This document shows, in pieces, positions 11,359 to 19,917 of a DNA stretch of 57,977 bases. The translations under genes and the position numbers were made by a program. The notes under the pieces are model-generated. The model saw nothing but the letters and a program-made list of their open reading frames with translations. It searched no databases and was not told the origin of the DNA. Source of the stretch: Chromera velia (Eukaryota; Sar; Chromeraceae); the NCBI GenBank assembly GCA_018398765.1, contig JAHBMJ010000016.1, forward strand, positions 2,501-60,477. The letters are read 5' to 3'. Every line of letters starts with the position of its first letter. Positions within the stretch are counted from its first letter, which is position 1.

Positions 11359-12647
11359 GATGCGTCTTGTGTCTCTGCGTACCTCTGCAGGCCGAAGAGT
11401 CTGCTGTGGAGGAAGTGGTGTCTGACCTGATCGCTGCGAACGTCTCCTGTGCTTATTCCGTGACAGAGGAGGACGTGTTCAGAGGGAAACTAGGGCTACA
11501 GATGCAGGTGTTCGGGGCTCTCGATGGAACCACCGCACTCGCAGAGGACATCGGAAGGCAACTGCTGTGAGTCAGGCAGGAAGGAAGGAAGGGAGTGCAT
11601 CATGGGCAGTCTGAATGAGCAGAGAGACTGATTCATATGTGTATCCTTCCTTCTGTTCTTGAGTCTTTGGTGCGTTCGGAACTTTCTTTCTTTTGTGGTT
11701 CATCTTTCCTGTGCTCTCGTTTACAGCCCTCCCCGCACATTTGCGCCTGTTTTGCCTGGTCGTTGGTCGTCGAGATTTCTTTCTTTTTGTCTCTTCGTCC
11801 TTCTTTCGTGCGAATGAATTTGATTGTGTGTATGCCTCCTTCACTCTCCTTTTATCCCCCTTTGGGTTGCGCGACCAGACCAGTCATCGTCTCTCTGTAT
11901 CTTTGTCGGCCTGAGAGATGGATCACCCTTTTGTGCATCTATCTATCTGTCTAGTTTCTGGACGATCCAATCGTGCGTGGGTTTGCTGCAAGAACAACAC
12001 AATTGCTTCATTGACCTCCCACCCAACCACCATGCAGCGTGTACGGGCGACGGATGCACCCCGTGGAGTTCCTCCGACGTCTGGAGGCGATAGATGCTGA
12101 TGAGGTCAAACGAGTCGCGTGGAAGTGTCTGCATGACAGGGTGGGTAGGGGACGTGGGGAGGGTGCACGTTTCTTTATTCTCTCCTTCATGAGTCCGGCA
12201 GGCAGTGTCTAGGAGTTTCGTAGCAACCAACCTCGCTGTGTTTGCCCCCCCCTTCCCCTGCGTGATTCTGTCTGCTTCCTCCTGGTCGATTCAGTAGGCT
12301 CTGTCTGGGCTGTGGAGGAAAGTGTCATTTCGACGGTAGCACTGTGAACATCTGTCGTTCCTTTGTGTTCGTTTCTCGACTTGATGTTGTATCATACTGC
12401 TAAGATGTGTGTCAATGGTTCCTTGCTTGGGTTACCGTTAGAGTTTTTGGTGTTGGCGCCGGAACTGAATGCACTTATATTGTCTTCTCTCCTTTTCTCA
12501 ACAGAAATTATTGTGTTTCTGAGTGTAAATAGAAAAAGGTTTCTGAGTGTACTGCTGCAGGATGTGGGTGTGATTGGCATCGGGGCGGTCTCGCAGCTTC
12601 CCGAGTATGAAAAGATTCGACGAAAAACTTGCTGGATGAGAGAGTGA
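4824..12647 (+). CDS. MPPB: Mitochondrial processing peptidase beta subunit (15 exons)
   Basis: Catalytic subunit of the matrix metallopeptidase that removes presequences from imported proteins. I resolve join(4824..4998, 5119..5270, 5519..5610, 6906..7038, 7546..7593, 7988..8023, 8359..8439, 8848..8996, 9299..9366, 10074..10142, 10421..10514, 11005..11035, 11391..11566, 12038..12140, 12561..12647); all introns are GT-AG and the 1494 nt are in phase, giving 497 aa, normal for the family. The first ~45 residues are Arg/Ser-rich without acids, a mitochondrial presequence. The M16 zinc motif is complete: H101, E104 and H105 (HFLEH), with the distal Glu at 181, exactly 76 residues on. [11 protein letters not shown] and a glycine-rich segment ([11 protein letters not shown]) support beta rather than alpha. 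The exon 8/9 junction is the least certain. The gene ends in the family-typical [10 protein letters not shown] tail. Confidence 0.95.
5611..6094 (+). repeat. GTCA tetranucleotide array in MPPB intron 3
   Basis: About 480 bp of (GTCA)n with CAGG, CGGT and GAGT variants. It starts on the first base of intron 3, so the splice donor itself is a GTCAGT repeat unit. All frames are open, creating long Val-Ser-Gln-Ser reading frames that are not proteins. Confidence 0.95.
6404..6632 (+). repeat. CT/CTGT microsatellite in MPPB intron 3
   Basis: Tract of TCTCTC with interspersed CTGT units, still within intron 3 and upstream of the exon 4 acceptor at 6905. Leu-Ser open frames here are repeat artefacts. 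Confidence 0.95.
8279..8331 (+). repeat. CCTG array in MPPB intron 6
   Basis: About 12 copies of CCTG on the coding strand shortly before the exon 7 acceptor (8358). It forms part of the pyrimidine-rich approach to that acceptor. Confidence 0.9.
9367..9478 (+). repeat. GT/GTAT microsatellite with duplicated exon end
   Basis: (GT)n then (GTAT)n starting at the exon 9 donor. A 24-bp copy of the exon 9 end plus its donor (9350-9373) recurs at 9455-9478. The offset is 105 bp and the intervening frame is open, so use of the second donor would add 35 residues in frame. Confidence 0.8.
9645..9810 (+). repeat. CTGT/CTGG array in MPPB intron 9
   Basis: Interleaved CTGTCTGT and GGCTGGCT units repeated as a higher-order pattern of about 50-60 bp (three rounds). 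A shorter CTGT run follows at 9836-9865. Noncoding. Confidence 0.9.
10553..10653 (+). repeat. CA then GA microsatellite in MPPB intron 11
   Basis: About 80 bp of (CA)n with a few CG substitutions, followed by (GA)n. Another (GT)n tract occurs in intron 12 at 11321-11359. Confidence 0.9.
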
Positions 12648-13460
12648 ACCGCGAACTTGCAACCTTCGAAAAACTGTGTGCCATGAGAGACCAGACTGTG
12701 TGTCAAGAGAACCGGTGACAGGCCCGTTGTCGAATGGATAATCAAAGCACTTTGCTGTCACCAGTCCAAACAGGATTGGGACACTTAGTAGCACCGGCAG
12801 TCTACTTTCTTTACCTTTTAAAGGTTTCTCTGTTATTCTCTGTGTACATGCATGTAATGTCACATATGTACTATACTGACTACACTCCTAATTCACATCT
12901 ACTACATTCAGTTAAAGGTTATACATGGCCATACAATATTTTTTGATAATTTAAAAAATATATAATTTTGGTTAGAATAGATTGTTGCTTGAAATTCTAG
13001 TTGCAGATTGAATTAATGGTCTATAATGGTCAAAAAATATAGCATTAGATAACATCACATTATTATTCCGGCGGGGTTTCTTACGATTTGCTGCCACTGC
13101 TTGCCAGGGATCGGCTTACACCGTGGGAATTTATTTAATCTGAAGGGAGCATTAAACCGATAATGATCAAGCTTCATAGAATTATACATACAATGAGGTT
13201 TAATAAAATAATCTTGATATTTGCTAGGATATTTGCTTTGACTTAATTCGATTCAAGCCGAATTTCAAGTTTGAAATTAAGAATCAAATTTGACTCGGAC
13301 AGATTTAACATTAGATTTGATTTTAACATTCATGGAGAGGGGGGGGATTTAGGGGGATTGTAATATGCCTCAAGGCACTGACCCAATTTTTTAGGTGTAT
13401 AATCCACCGTAATCCACCATATATTCCGTAAGTACCCGTCAAATATAGAGAGAGCTCAGT
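12648..13460. other. AT-rich intergenic DNA
   Basis: Region after the MPPB stop codon. Composition drops to AT-rich from about 12880. AATAAA-like strings occur around 13201, but I cannot assign the polyadenylation site. No gene seen. Confidence 0.6.
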
Positions 13461-13464
13461 TTGT

Positions 13465-13995
13465 TCAAAATTTTAAGGGCTGGGTCCGAGGACACATCAT
13501 GACAGAGGGTACCCCAGCGGTGCCGGCATGCATGCTACAGCATACTACAGCATGTACCGTGTATATATACATATATATACATGATACAACCAACCAGTTG
13601 AGTGAGTGCCTCGGGGGGGTCGGCTAGCTAATTTGGCATACTATCAAGGGCTTAGGCTTGTTTTACATGGACGAGTGGCGGGGGCCACGGCAATACGTGT
13701 GAAATATGCTTTTTGGGACCGTATGTGCGAGTTATACAACTCCATGCGAGTTACTTAAGGGGCATGTATGCACGCTTCAACCAACTATATATATACAGCA
13801 GGCGGGCTCCATGTAGCTCCATGCAAGTTGCTTGGGGGGAACTTTTCTCAAGTCGTGGGCGACATGTACATACTGTGAAAGAGACTCAAACCCCCTCCCA
13901 AAAAATGAAAAAATGCGTTATGCGAGTGTATGCGATCTCAGGGCCTCTTGGCTGATCTCAGCAGAGCTGCATGAGCTGCCCCCTAAGGCGATAGC
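13465..13995 (+). repeat. Solo transposon arm A
   Basis: Related over most of its length to arm C (17500-18010) in the same orientation and to arm B (14250-14850) in reverse orientation. Shared landmarks, in order: an AAAATTTTAAGGGCTGGGTC-like inner end, a CAACCAGTTGAGTGAGTGCC segment, GGCGGGGGCCACGGCA, GCGAGTTACTTAAGGGGCA, and an outer end with CTCAGGGCCTC and AGCAGAGCTG. With arm B it forms an imperfect inverted repeat around a spacer of about 260 bp. Confidence 0.75.
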
Positions 13996-14121
13996 ACCGT
14001 ATGGTGCTGCATTGGTGCACACCTGCCATGCACTACAGTCTATAGCTTGGCATGACTCGGTTTCAAAGCTGTAGGTGCCTGTTGCATATATTGCATGCAT
14101 GGATGATCGAACGCGAACTGA

Positions 14122-14235
14122 TGATTGAGGGTTTTGTCATGCATGTCGCGTCCCCATGCATATATGGGAGGTGGATCTAGCCTAGTTTGTCAATAAGTTC
14201 CGTCCTAAAACCACCTGCGACTAAACTAAAAGCGA
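14122..14235 (+). repeat. Dispersed hairpin module, copy 2
   Basis: Diverged copy of the module at 54858, lying in the spacer between arms A and B. It keeps the TGATTGAGG start, the CATGCATGTCGCGTCCCC stretch, GGATCTAGCCTAGTTTGTC and the GATCACTTTCAC end. Confidence 0.7.
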
Positions 14236-14605
14236 CTTCGATCACTTTCACCTCGGGGGGCAGCTCAGCTCTGCTGAGATCAGCTGAGAGGCCCTGAGAT
14301 CGCACGCATTCGCATAACGTATTTTTTCATTTTTGGGGGGGGGGCTCGGTGTTTGTCTGTTTGTCTGTCACGGTGTCGCCCTAATTCTAAAATGTGCCAC
14401 TCAAGCAACTCACATGGAGCCGCGATCGCATTAATTACTCCGCTCCTCATGATACGTACCCCTTAAGTAACTCGCACGGAGTTGCATGTGTATGCATATG
14501 CGTAGTCCCGAAAAGCATGTATTTTATACGTATTGCTGTGGCCCCCGCCACTTGCCATTACAGGTAAGATATGCCTAAGCCCCCGCATGATGGTTTACAT
14601 CAATC

Positions 14606-14717
14606 TAATGATTGAAGGTTTTATCATGCATGTCGCGTCCCCATATATGAGAGGCGGATCTAACCTAGTTTGTTGATTTGTTCCGTCCTAAAACTATCAG
14701 CAATGAAAATAGCTTTG
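14606..14717 (+). mobile_element. Hairpin module inserted in arm B (copy 3, MITE-like)
   Basis: About 112 bp containing a diverged hairpin module (TGATTGAAGG start at 14609). It is bracketed by CATCAATC at 14598-14605 and 14718-14725. The matching place in arm C (near 17640, read in reverse) lacks it and shows only one similar TCATCATGCAATC string, so arm C looks like the unfilled site. The 8-bp flank would suit a Merlin-type target duplication. Confidence 0.5.
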
Positions 14718-15090
14718 CATCAATCAAATTATGGCTGACCCCCCAAATAGCCCTCCGAGGCACTCACCCAACTGGTTAATTGGGTGTATCCCGTAACTCG
14801 AACTTAATTCGATCACGCTGGGCTTGAGGACCTAACTCGAGATTTTTAGATTTCTAAAGTTAATATTTGAGAGGGGTGAGTATCTAAAATTACATTAAAA
14901 TTTAAAAGCATCTTTAAGTAGAATTTTTAGAGTTGGGGACTAAAGGGGTGATTTAAAAAGTGATAGTCCAAGCTAAAATCGGTTTTAGCCGTCGACGTCA
15001 ATCTCAAAGTCTTCGCTTTTTCTTCTGTCATCTGATCCACACAGCACCTACACATATAAGGACACACACACAAGTGGACACAGGTTTATA

Positions 15091-16516
15091 TTGACATCAT
15101 TTCACACAATGGCCGATTTCACAAACGTGCCTACGTCAGTGTTTGAGCTGAAAGACATCTTGGATCAAGGCAGGGTCCCTTTGGTCACTCAGCTGCTACA
15201 GTGGGGGCTGCTGTCTCTTGAAAAACAATGTGACAGATGCAAGTATTCATTCCGTATCTATCTTGACTTCATGACAGAAGGCGACCCCATAGAGACCTGC
15301 ACTGGGAGATGCGCTACCCCAGGATGCAAGAACACGGAATACAACATCTCTATTGGCACTTTGATCGACACGCGCTTCTCCGATCTCTCTCCGGAAGCAA
15401 AGTGTCTGGCTGCCTACGCATGGGGAGAAAGTCTGCCTCCTCTGAAAGTGTGGACACTTTTCTCTTCTCTCAAGAAACTGACAGACAAAAGGAACAAAGA
15501 GTGCAAGTGGGGTTTCACTGTAAAGCAAATTCAGACATTCTACCGCTACGTGCGTGCATGGGTGGATGAGTTTAACCAGAACACCTTTCAGCAGATGGGG
15601 GGCCTAGCAGAGCAAGAGGGAAAAGGTATTGCCTATGTTGATCTGAAAGACGCCTTCTTTGGAAAGAATCCTGCGTGGAGACAGGCAAAGGACCCTCACG
15701 GTGCTTTTATTCGAATGGTAGCAGCCGACGAGATCTGTCTTCAGCCTTGTTTCCGTCGAAAGCAGGAGGCAGCAAAGGCGTCGGATCAGTCAGTGAAGAA
15801 GCAGACACAGATGGAAAGATGCATGGGTATGTGCATGCGTTGATGAATCGACTGACCAATTCAACTTTCGCATCCTCCCCCGCGGTCGATCTACACGCAC
15901 AAAGGGAAACATCACAGAATTCATCATCGACACCTGTGCTGTATGTACAGAGCTGTGCACAGATGCTCTGAAGGCTTACTGCCCAAAGACTCTGGCCCGT
16001 GCAGGCATCTTGACAACGAAGTGTAATCATGGCAAACGTGAGTATGTAAAGAAAGACGAGAAAGACTCGCAAGGCAACCGAAAGAGTTCTCTCAAGATGG
16101 AGAGTCTTTTCAACCGGATCCGTCTCTTCTTACATCTGTGCAATTTGCAGAGGCAGCAATGCACAGTAGATGAGAAGGGAAATCCCCCTCTCTACTACTA
16201 CTTGCAGGAATGGAAATTCAAGTGGGAAAAGAAACTTTTTGCAGCAGGAGGAGGGAAATTTAGTTTTGTGGAGCTTTTGAAAGCTCTACGAGAAGTCAGT
16301 AGGCACTATGGATGCAAGAGTCTGACGGTCCGTGAGTGGGAGTCCGGGGGGAGGAAGGTGTGTTTATTTCCAAAGGCCAACAGTTCAAAGAACTCTGGAG
16401 GAGATGCAGACGATGAAGCTGACGAAAGGGTGGAAGAAGGCCTTATGGAAGAAGCATTCAAGAAATCAGAGTGCAACTGCGCCTGTCGGGACGGGAAAGT
16501 GGGTGTGAGTGGGTGA
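15091..16516 (+). pseudogene. Merlin/IS1016-like DDE transposase, copy 1 (frameshifted)
   Basis: Recognised by architecture, not by search. N-terminal zinc ribbon with two CxxC-type pairs (CDRCKYSF ... CATPGCKN), then the typical SIGTLIDTRFSDLS and YAWG segments; a first acidic motif in YVDLKDAFFGK; second in CTDALKAYC; a CNHGKREYV motif; and the distal Glu in LKMESLFNRIR. These match the order in Merlin and ISXO2/IS1595-type transposases. Relative to copy 2 this copy has four extra bases (GCAT, 15821-15824), which shifts the frame and ends the first part at 15843; the rest stays open to 16516. Start at 15091 or 15109 (both Met, same frame). A low-complexity acidic C-terminus follows the catalytic core. 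Confidence 0.7.
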
Positions 16517-16768
16517 ATGAACGTGTGGTTGAATGTATTCATGTGCATAAATCTGTATGAGTGCATGTGTGTGTATTAACAAAGAGTGCATGCATGCGAA
16601 TTAATACATGTTGATGAGAATCATTTGAAAAAAGATACACAAGACTGTGTACATGAGAATAGGTCCATCTATGAATAAACACAGAGCCAGACAAGACTAC
16701 ATATTTTTTTATATTCAACTGACCGAGTCTGATGGAGTGGGAGACTTTCCTGTGGGTTCCCAAGCCCA

Positions 16769-17188
16769 TTAGACTGCAGTGTGGCAGTCTTTACACAAAA
16801 GGCGTACCGGCCCATGTACACCATTGGCTTCTGCAATGAATCCATCCATCCTCTCTTGCCACACAGCTATGCTGAACTTCTTGAAGTCCAGCTTGCAGAG
16901 CCTCTAAGGATGGGCCGTGTTGTTCATGGGCACTATATGGTCTATCTCCAAATTGGACCAAAGAAAAGTGTGCCGCACTCTGTATGTGCCCTTCGCCTTT
17001 CTCTGTCGAACTGTATACTCCCCCCTCTCATACCCCTTCCCACACTCTGCACAAGAAGGGGATGTGCCACCGAGGCCAAAGATAATATACTCTTTAGCCT
17101 CTAGCTTCAACTCATTCTTTATTTTTGCTTCTCTCTCTTTTTTTGAGAGAGAAGACAAATCAGAAACTTTAAAGGGGACAACGACCAT
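16769..17188 (-). pseudogene. HNH-nuclease-like reading frame, copy 1
   Basis: Read on the minus strand from Met at 17188. A Lys/Glu-rich start is followed by a CAECGKGYE zinc knuckle and LEIDHIVPMNN, then an in-frame TAG (16904-16906), after which the same frame continues 44 codons through VRLLCKDCH to a TAA at 16769. Two CxxC pairs, the DH of the first HNH strand and the final CH are all in the correct order for an HNH (treble-clef) endonuclease. It faces the transposase tail to tail inside the same repeated unit. The TAG splits the domain between its D-H and C-H parts, so either it is dead or the stop is bypassed or spliced; I treat it as a pseudogene. Confidence 0.5.
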
Positions 17189-17499
17189 GTTTTCCTAAAT
17201 TTAAGAAGATGAGACACCGAAATCAGCTGAATTTTTGCAGAGAGTCAGGGTTTTATATGGGTCTTAGGGGAGGCATCCAAATTGCGCTCCGAGAGCTTCC
17301 AAAATTTCGTTTTTCAAGACATGTGTTCTTTCAGTCTGATGTATGTATGTATGTACATGCATGCATGCATGCATTGTATACGGTGACCGAGCTATGGCGG
17401 CGCCCTATAGGTTTTAGTGTTGGAACACTTAGTGTGGCGGCGCCCAAACCGATTATGCACCCCGGAGCAAGCTAGCACCCCTTCCATCACCCTAAACTG

Positions 17500-18010
17500 A
17501 AAGTGGCTAAAATCTCGAGTTGGGTCTTCGCGCCGCGCACATACACATAAATAATAATATATATATATTACGGGATACACCCAACCAGTTGGGTGAGTGC
17601 CTCGGGGGGCTATTTAGGGGGTTAGCCATAATTTGATTGCATGATGAAAACCATCGGGGGCTTGGGCATGTCTTGCCTGCAATGCATGCATGGGCAAATG
17701 GCGGGGGCCACGGCAACGTGCGCAAAATATGCTTTTCGGGACCGCGCATGAACACATATGCAATTAACTCCGTGCGAGTTACTTGAGGGGCACGTATCAT
17801 GAAGAGCAAAGTATGTATCGATCGATGCATGCCAGAATACCCGATTAATTATAGTGGAAATGACGCACGCGCAGTGACGCACGCACGTCGAGATCCGATT
17901 TCTGCCGCATATTTAAGCGTTACATCGATCTCCCCCCCCAAAATTTGAAGGGCGCGATATGCGACTGCGTGCGTTCTCAGGGCCTCTCGGCGGAGCCCAG
18001 CAAAGCTGAG
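17500..18010 (+). repeat. Transposon arm C
   Basis: Right arm of the Merlin-like element. It carries CGGGATACACCCAACCAG, GTGAGTGCCTCGGGGGGC, GGCGGGGGCCACGGCAA, CTCCGTGCGAGTTACTTGAG and an outer end with CTCAGGGCCTCTCGG and AGCTGAGCTGCC. Best preserved of the three arms and without the 112-bp insertion seen in arm B. Confidence 0.75.
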
Positions 18011-18252
18011 CTGCCCCCCGAGGCGAAAATTGAAACTTGGGGGAACAAAAGAACACTCCAAGGAAACGTACTTTCATATTCATCTATCTCTGTATATACA
18101 GACGTGTGAAGGACTGTGCAGCATTGTTGTAGACTGACATTCGCTTCCGACAAAAAGGCGCTCTCTCAGAGTTTGACAAGAAGAGAAAAGCGACTTCTTT
18201 CTTTCATTGCTTCATTCGCGCATCTGCTTAATTCCTCATAAGCCAAGCCAAG
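18011..18252. other. Upstream region of the ammonium transporter
   Basis: Short non-repetitive stretch between arm C and the transporter start codon. It must contain that gene's promoter, but I see no defined element I could name. Confidence 0.4.
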
Positions 18253-18599
18253 ATGAGCGACGCTGTACCTCAGTTGGAAGACCTCATGACTGCGGTCGAC
18301 CAGCTCTTCCTCCTTTTCTCGGCTTCCTTCGTGTTCATGATGTAAGTGCCAGAAAACAACGTCGTAACCCCCACAGAGCTAGTGACTCCCGTGAACGACG
18401 TCTACCGTTGTTTGAAATCCTTCGCTGTGTGCCTGCAGGCAACTTGGATTCGCCTTTGTTGAGGCAGGGCTTCTACGGGAGAAGAATGTACGTCCAAGAT
18501 GTTTGGCACTTTTCTGCTGCTGTGAACTGTCGATGCAAACAATCATAAAATGATTCCTCCTCGCTTTTCCTTTTCCTGCGTGCAGGTAACGAACATCCT
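18253..18599 (+). CDS. AMT: Ammonium transporter, 5' exons only (cut by assembly join)
   Basis: Join(18253..18341, 18439..18487, 18586..18599). The spliced start reads through a short acidic N-terminus into DQLFLLFSASFVFMM, then QLGFAFVEAGLLREKNVTNIL. This is the first membrane helix region of the Amt/Mep/Rh family, whose hallmark here is the FxxxGFAFLEAGxxRxKN pattern followed by NxLLKN. All three junctions are GT-AG and in phase (29 codons + 2 nt, 1 + 16 codons, then a 14-nt microexon ending before GTGAGT). The gene is lost at the N at 18654, so about 90% of the protein is missing. The family moves ammonium across the plasma or an internal membrane. A longer shadow frame (18207-18548) is not the gene. 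Confidence 0.85.
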
Positions 18600-18653
18600 G
18601 TGAGTAAGTGACTGACCTTCTTCGGAACCGACTACAACTGTTGTTTACCTGTT

Positions 18654-18654
18654 N
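18654..18654. other. Assembly join (single N)
   Basis: Left side ends in intron 3 of the ammonium transporter; right side begins mid-gene in a transposase. The two cannot be continuous biology without the missing remainder, so a gap of unknown size or a misjoin sits here. Confidence 0.9.
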
Positions 18655-19665
18655 AAAGAGTGCAAGTGGGGTTTCACTGTAAAGCAAATTCAGACATTCT
18701 ACCGCTACGTGCGTGCATGGGTGGATGAGTTTAACCAGAACACCTTTCAGCAGATGGGGGGCCTAGCAGAGCAAGAGGGAAAAGGTATTGCCTACGTTGA
18801 TCTGAAAGACGCCTTCTTTGGAAAGAATCCTGCGTGGAGACAGGCAAAGGACCCTCACGGTGCTTTTGTTCGAATGGTAGCAGCCGACGAGATCTGTCTT
18901 CAGCCTTGTTTCCGTCGAAAGCAGGAGGCAGCAAAGGCGTCGGGTCAGTCAGTGAAGAAGCAGACACAGATGGAAAGATGGGTATGTGCATGCGTTGATG
19001 AATCGACTGACCAATTCAACTTTCGCATCCTCCCCCGCGGTCGATCTGCACGCACAAAGGGAAACATCACAGAATTCATCATCGACACCTGTGCTGTATG
19101 TACAGAGCTGTGTACAGATGCTCTGAAGGCTTACTGCCCAAAGACTCTGGCCCGTGCAGGCATCTTGACAACGAAGTGTAATCATGGCAAACGTGAGTAT
19201 GTAAAAAAAGACGAGAAAGACTCGCAAGGCAACCCAAAGAGTTCTCTCAAGATGGAGAGTCTTTTCAACCGGATCCGTCTCTTCTTGCATCTGTACAATT
19301 TGCAGAGGCAGCAATGCACAGTGGATGAGAAGGGAAATCCCCCTCTCTACTACTACTTGCAGGAATGGAAATTCAAGTGGGAAAAGAAACTTTTTGCAGC
19401 AGAAGGAGGGAAATTTGGTTTTGGGGAGCTTTTGAAAGCTCTACGGGAAGTCAGTAGGCACCATGGATGCAAGACGGTCCGTGAGTGGGAGTCGGGGGGG
19501 AGGGAGGTGTGTTTATTTCCAAAGGCCAACAGTTCGAAGAACTCTGGAGGAGATGCAGACGATGAAGCTGACGAAAGGGTGGAAGAAGGCCTTGTGGAAG
19601 AAGCATTCAAGAAACCAGAGTGCAACTGCGGCTGTCGGGACAGGAGAGTGGGTGTGAGTGGGTGA
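18655..19665 (+). CDS. Merlin/IS1016-like DDE transposase, copy 2 (5' end missing)
   Basis: Corresponds to 15496-16516 of copy 1 with scattered substitutions. Open from the N to the stop (336 codons) without the 4-base insertion that breaks copy 1, plus a 6-bp in-frame deletion near 19473. Contains YVDLKDAFFGK, ILPRGRSARTKG, CTDALKAYC, CNHGKREYV and KMESLFNRIR, which I take as the DDE/D core of a Merlin-like enzyme. The zinc-ribbon N-terminus lies beyond the join. An acidic tail (DADDEADERVEEG) and a Cys-rich end follow. Coding potential looks intact, so a functional copy could exist in the genome. Confidence 0.7.
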   Translation, partial: KECKWGFTVKQIQTFYRYVRAWVDEFNQNTFQQMGGLAEQEGKGIAYVDLKDAFFGKNPAWRQAKDPHGAFVRMVAADEICLQPCFRRKQEAAKASGQSVKKQTQMERWVCACVDESTDQFNFRILPRGRSARTKGNITEFIIDTCAVCTELCTDALKAYCPKTLARAGILTTKCNHGKREYVKKDEKDSQGNPKSSLKMESLFNRIRLFLHLYNLQRQQCTVDEKGNPPLYYYLQEWKFKWEKKLFAAEGGKFGFGELLKALREVSRHHGCKTVREWESGGREVCLFPKANSSKNSGGDADDEADERVEEGLVEEAFKKPECNCGCRDRRVGVSG

Positions 19666-19917
19666 GTGAACGTGTGGTTGAATGTATTCATGTGTATGAA
19701 TCTGTATGAGTGCATATATGTATATTAACAAAGAGTGTATGCATATGAATTAATGCATGTTGATGAGAATCATTTGAAAAAAGATATACAAGACTGTGTA
19801 CATGAGAATAGGTCCATCTATGAATAAACACAGAGCCAGACAAGACTGTATATTTTTATATATTCAACTGACCAAGTCTGATAGAGTGGGAGACTTTTCT
19901 GTGGGTTCTCAAGCCCA

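Larger units (their letters stand above)
14250..18010 (+). mobile_element. Merlin-like DNA transposon with long inverted arms
   Basis: Composite of a left arm (14250-14850, arm B), a core with a transposase gene on + and an HNH-like frame on -, and a right arm (17500-18010, arm C) in opposite orientation to B. The inner edge of each arm carries an inverted AAAATCTCGAGTT(A/G)GGTC sequence (complement of about 14830-14849, and 17510-17527), which could be the true terminal inverted repeats of a 2.7-kb core. Whether the outer arms belong to the element or are a host repeat it landed in cannot be decided by eye. Merlin/IS1016 elements usually make 8-9-bp target duplications; I did not find a clean one here. 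Confidence 0.6.

Noticed and set aside
14117-14160. Hammerhead ribozyme, because CTGATGA occurs here and at 54993
   Set aside because: The GAAA core strand and the cleavage-site stem are not found at workable distances.
16769-17188. Reassigned UAG codon to explain the HNH stop
   Set aside because: The other genes here use normal stops and show no in-frame UAG, and one HNH copy also has a UAA.
17380-17520. tRNA or snRNA gene, suggested by short GC-rich repeats (TGGCGGCGCC twice)
   Set aside because: No cloverleaf, A/B box pair or Sm-type site could be drawn; it is part of the transposon's right side.
18207-18548. 113-codon frame over the transporter start
   Set aside because: Runs through introns in the wrong frame; the spliced 18253 reading gives a recognisable Amt protein.
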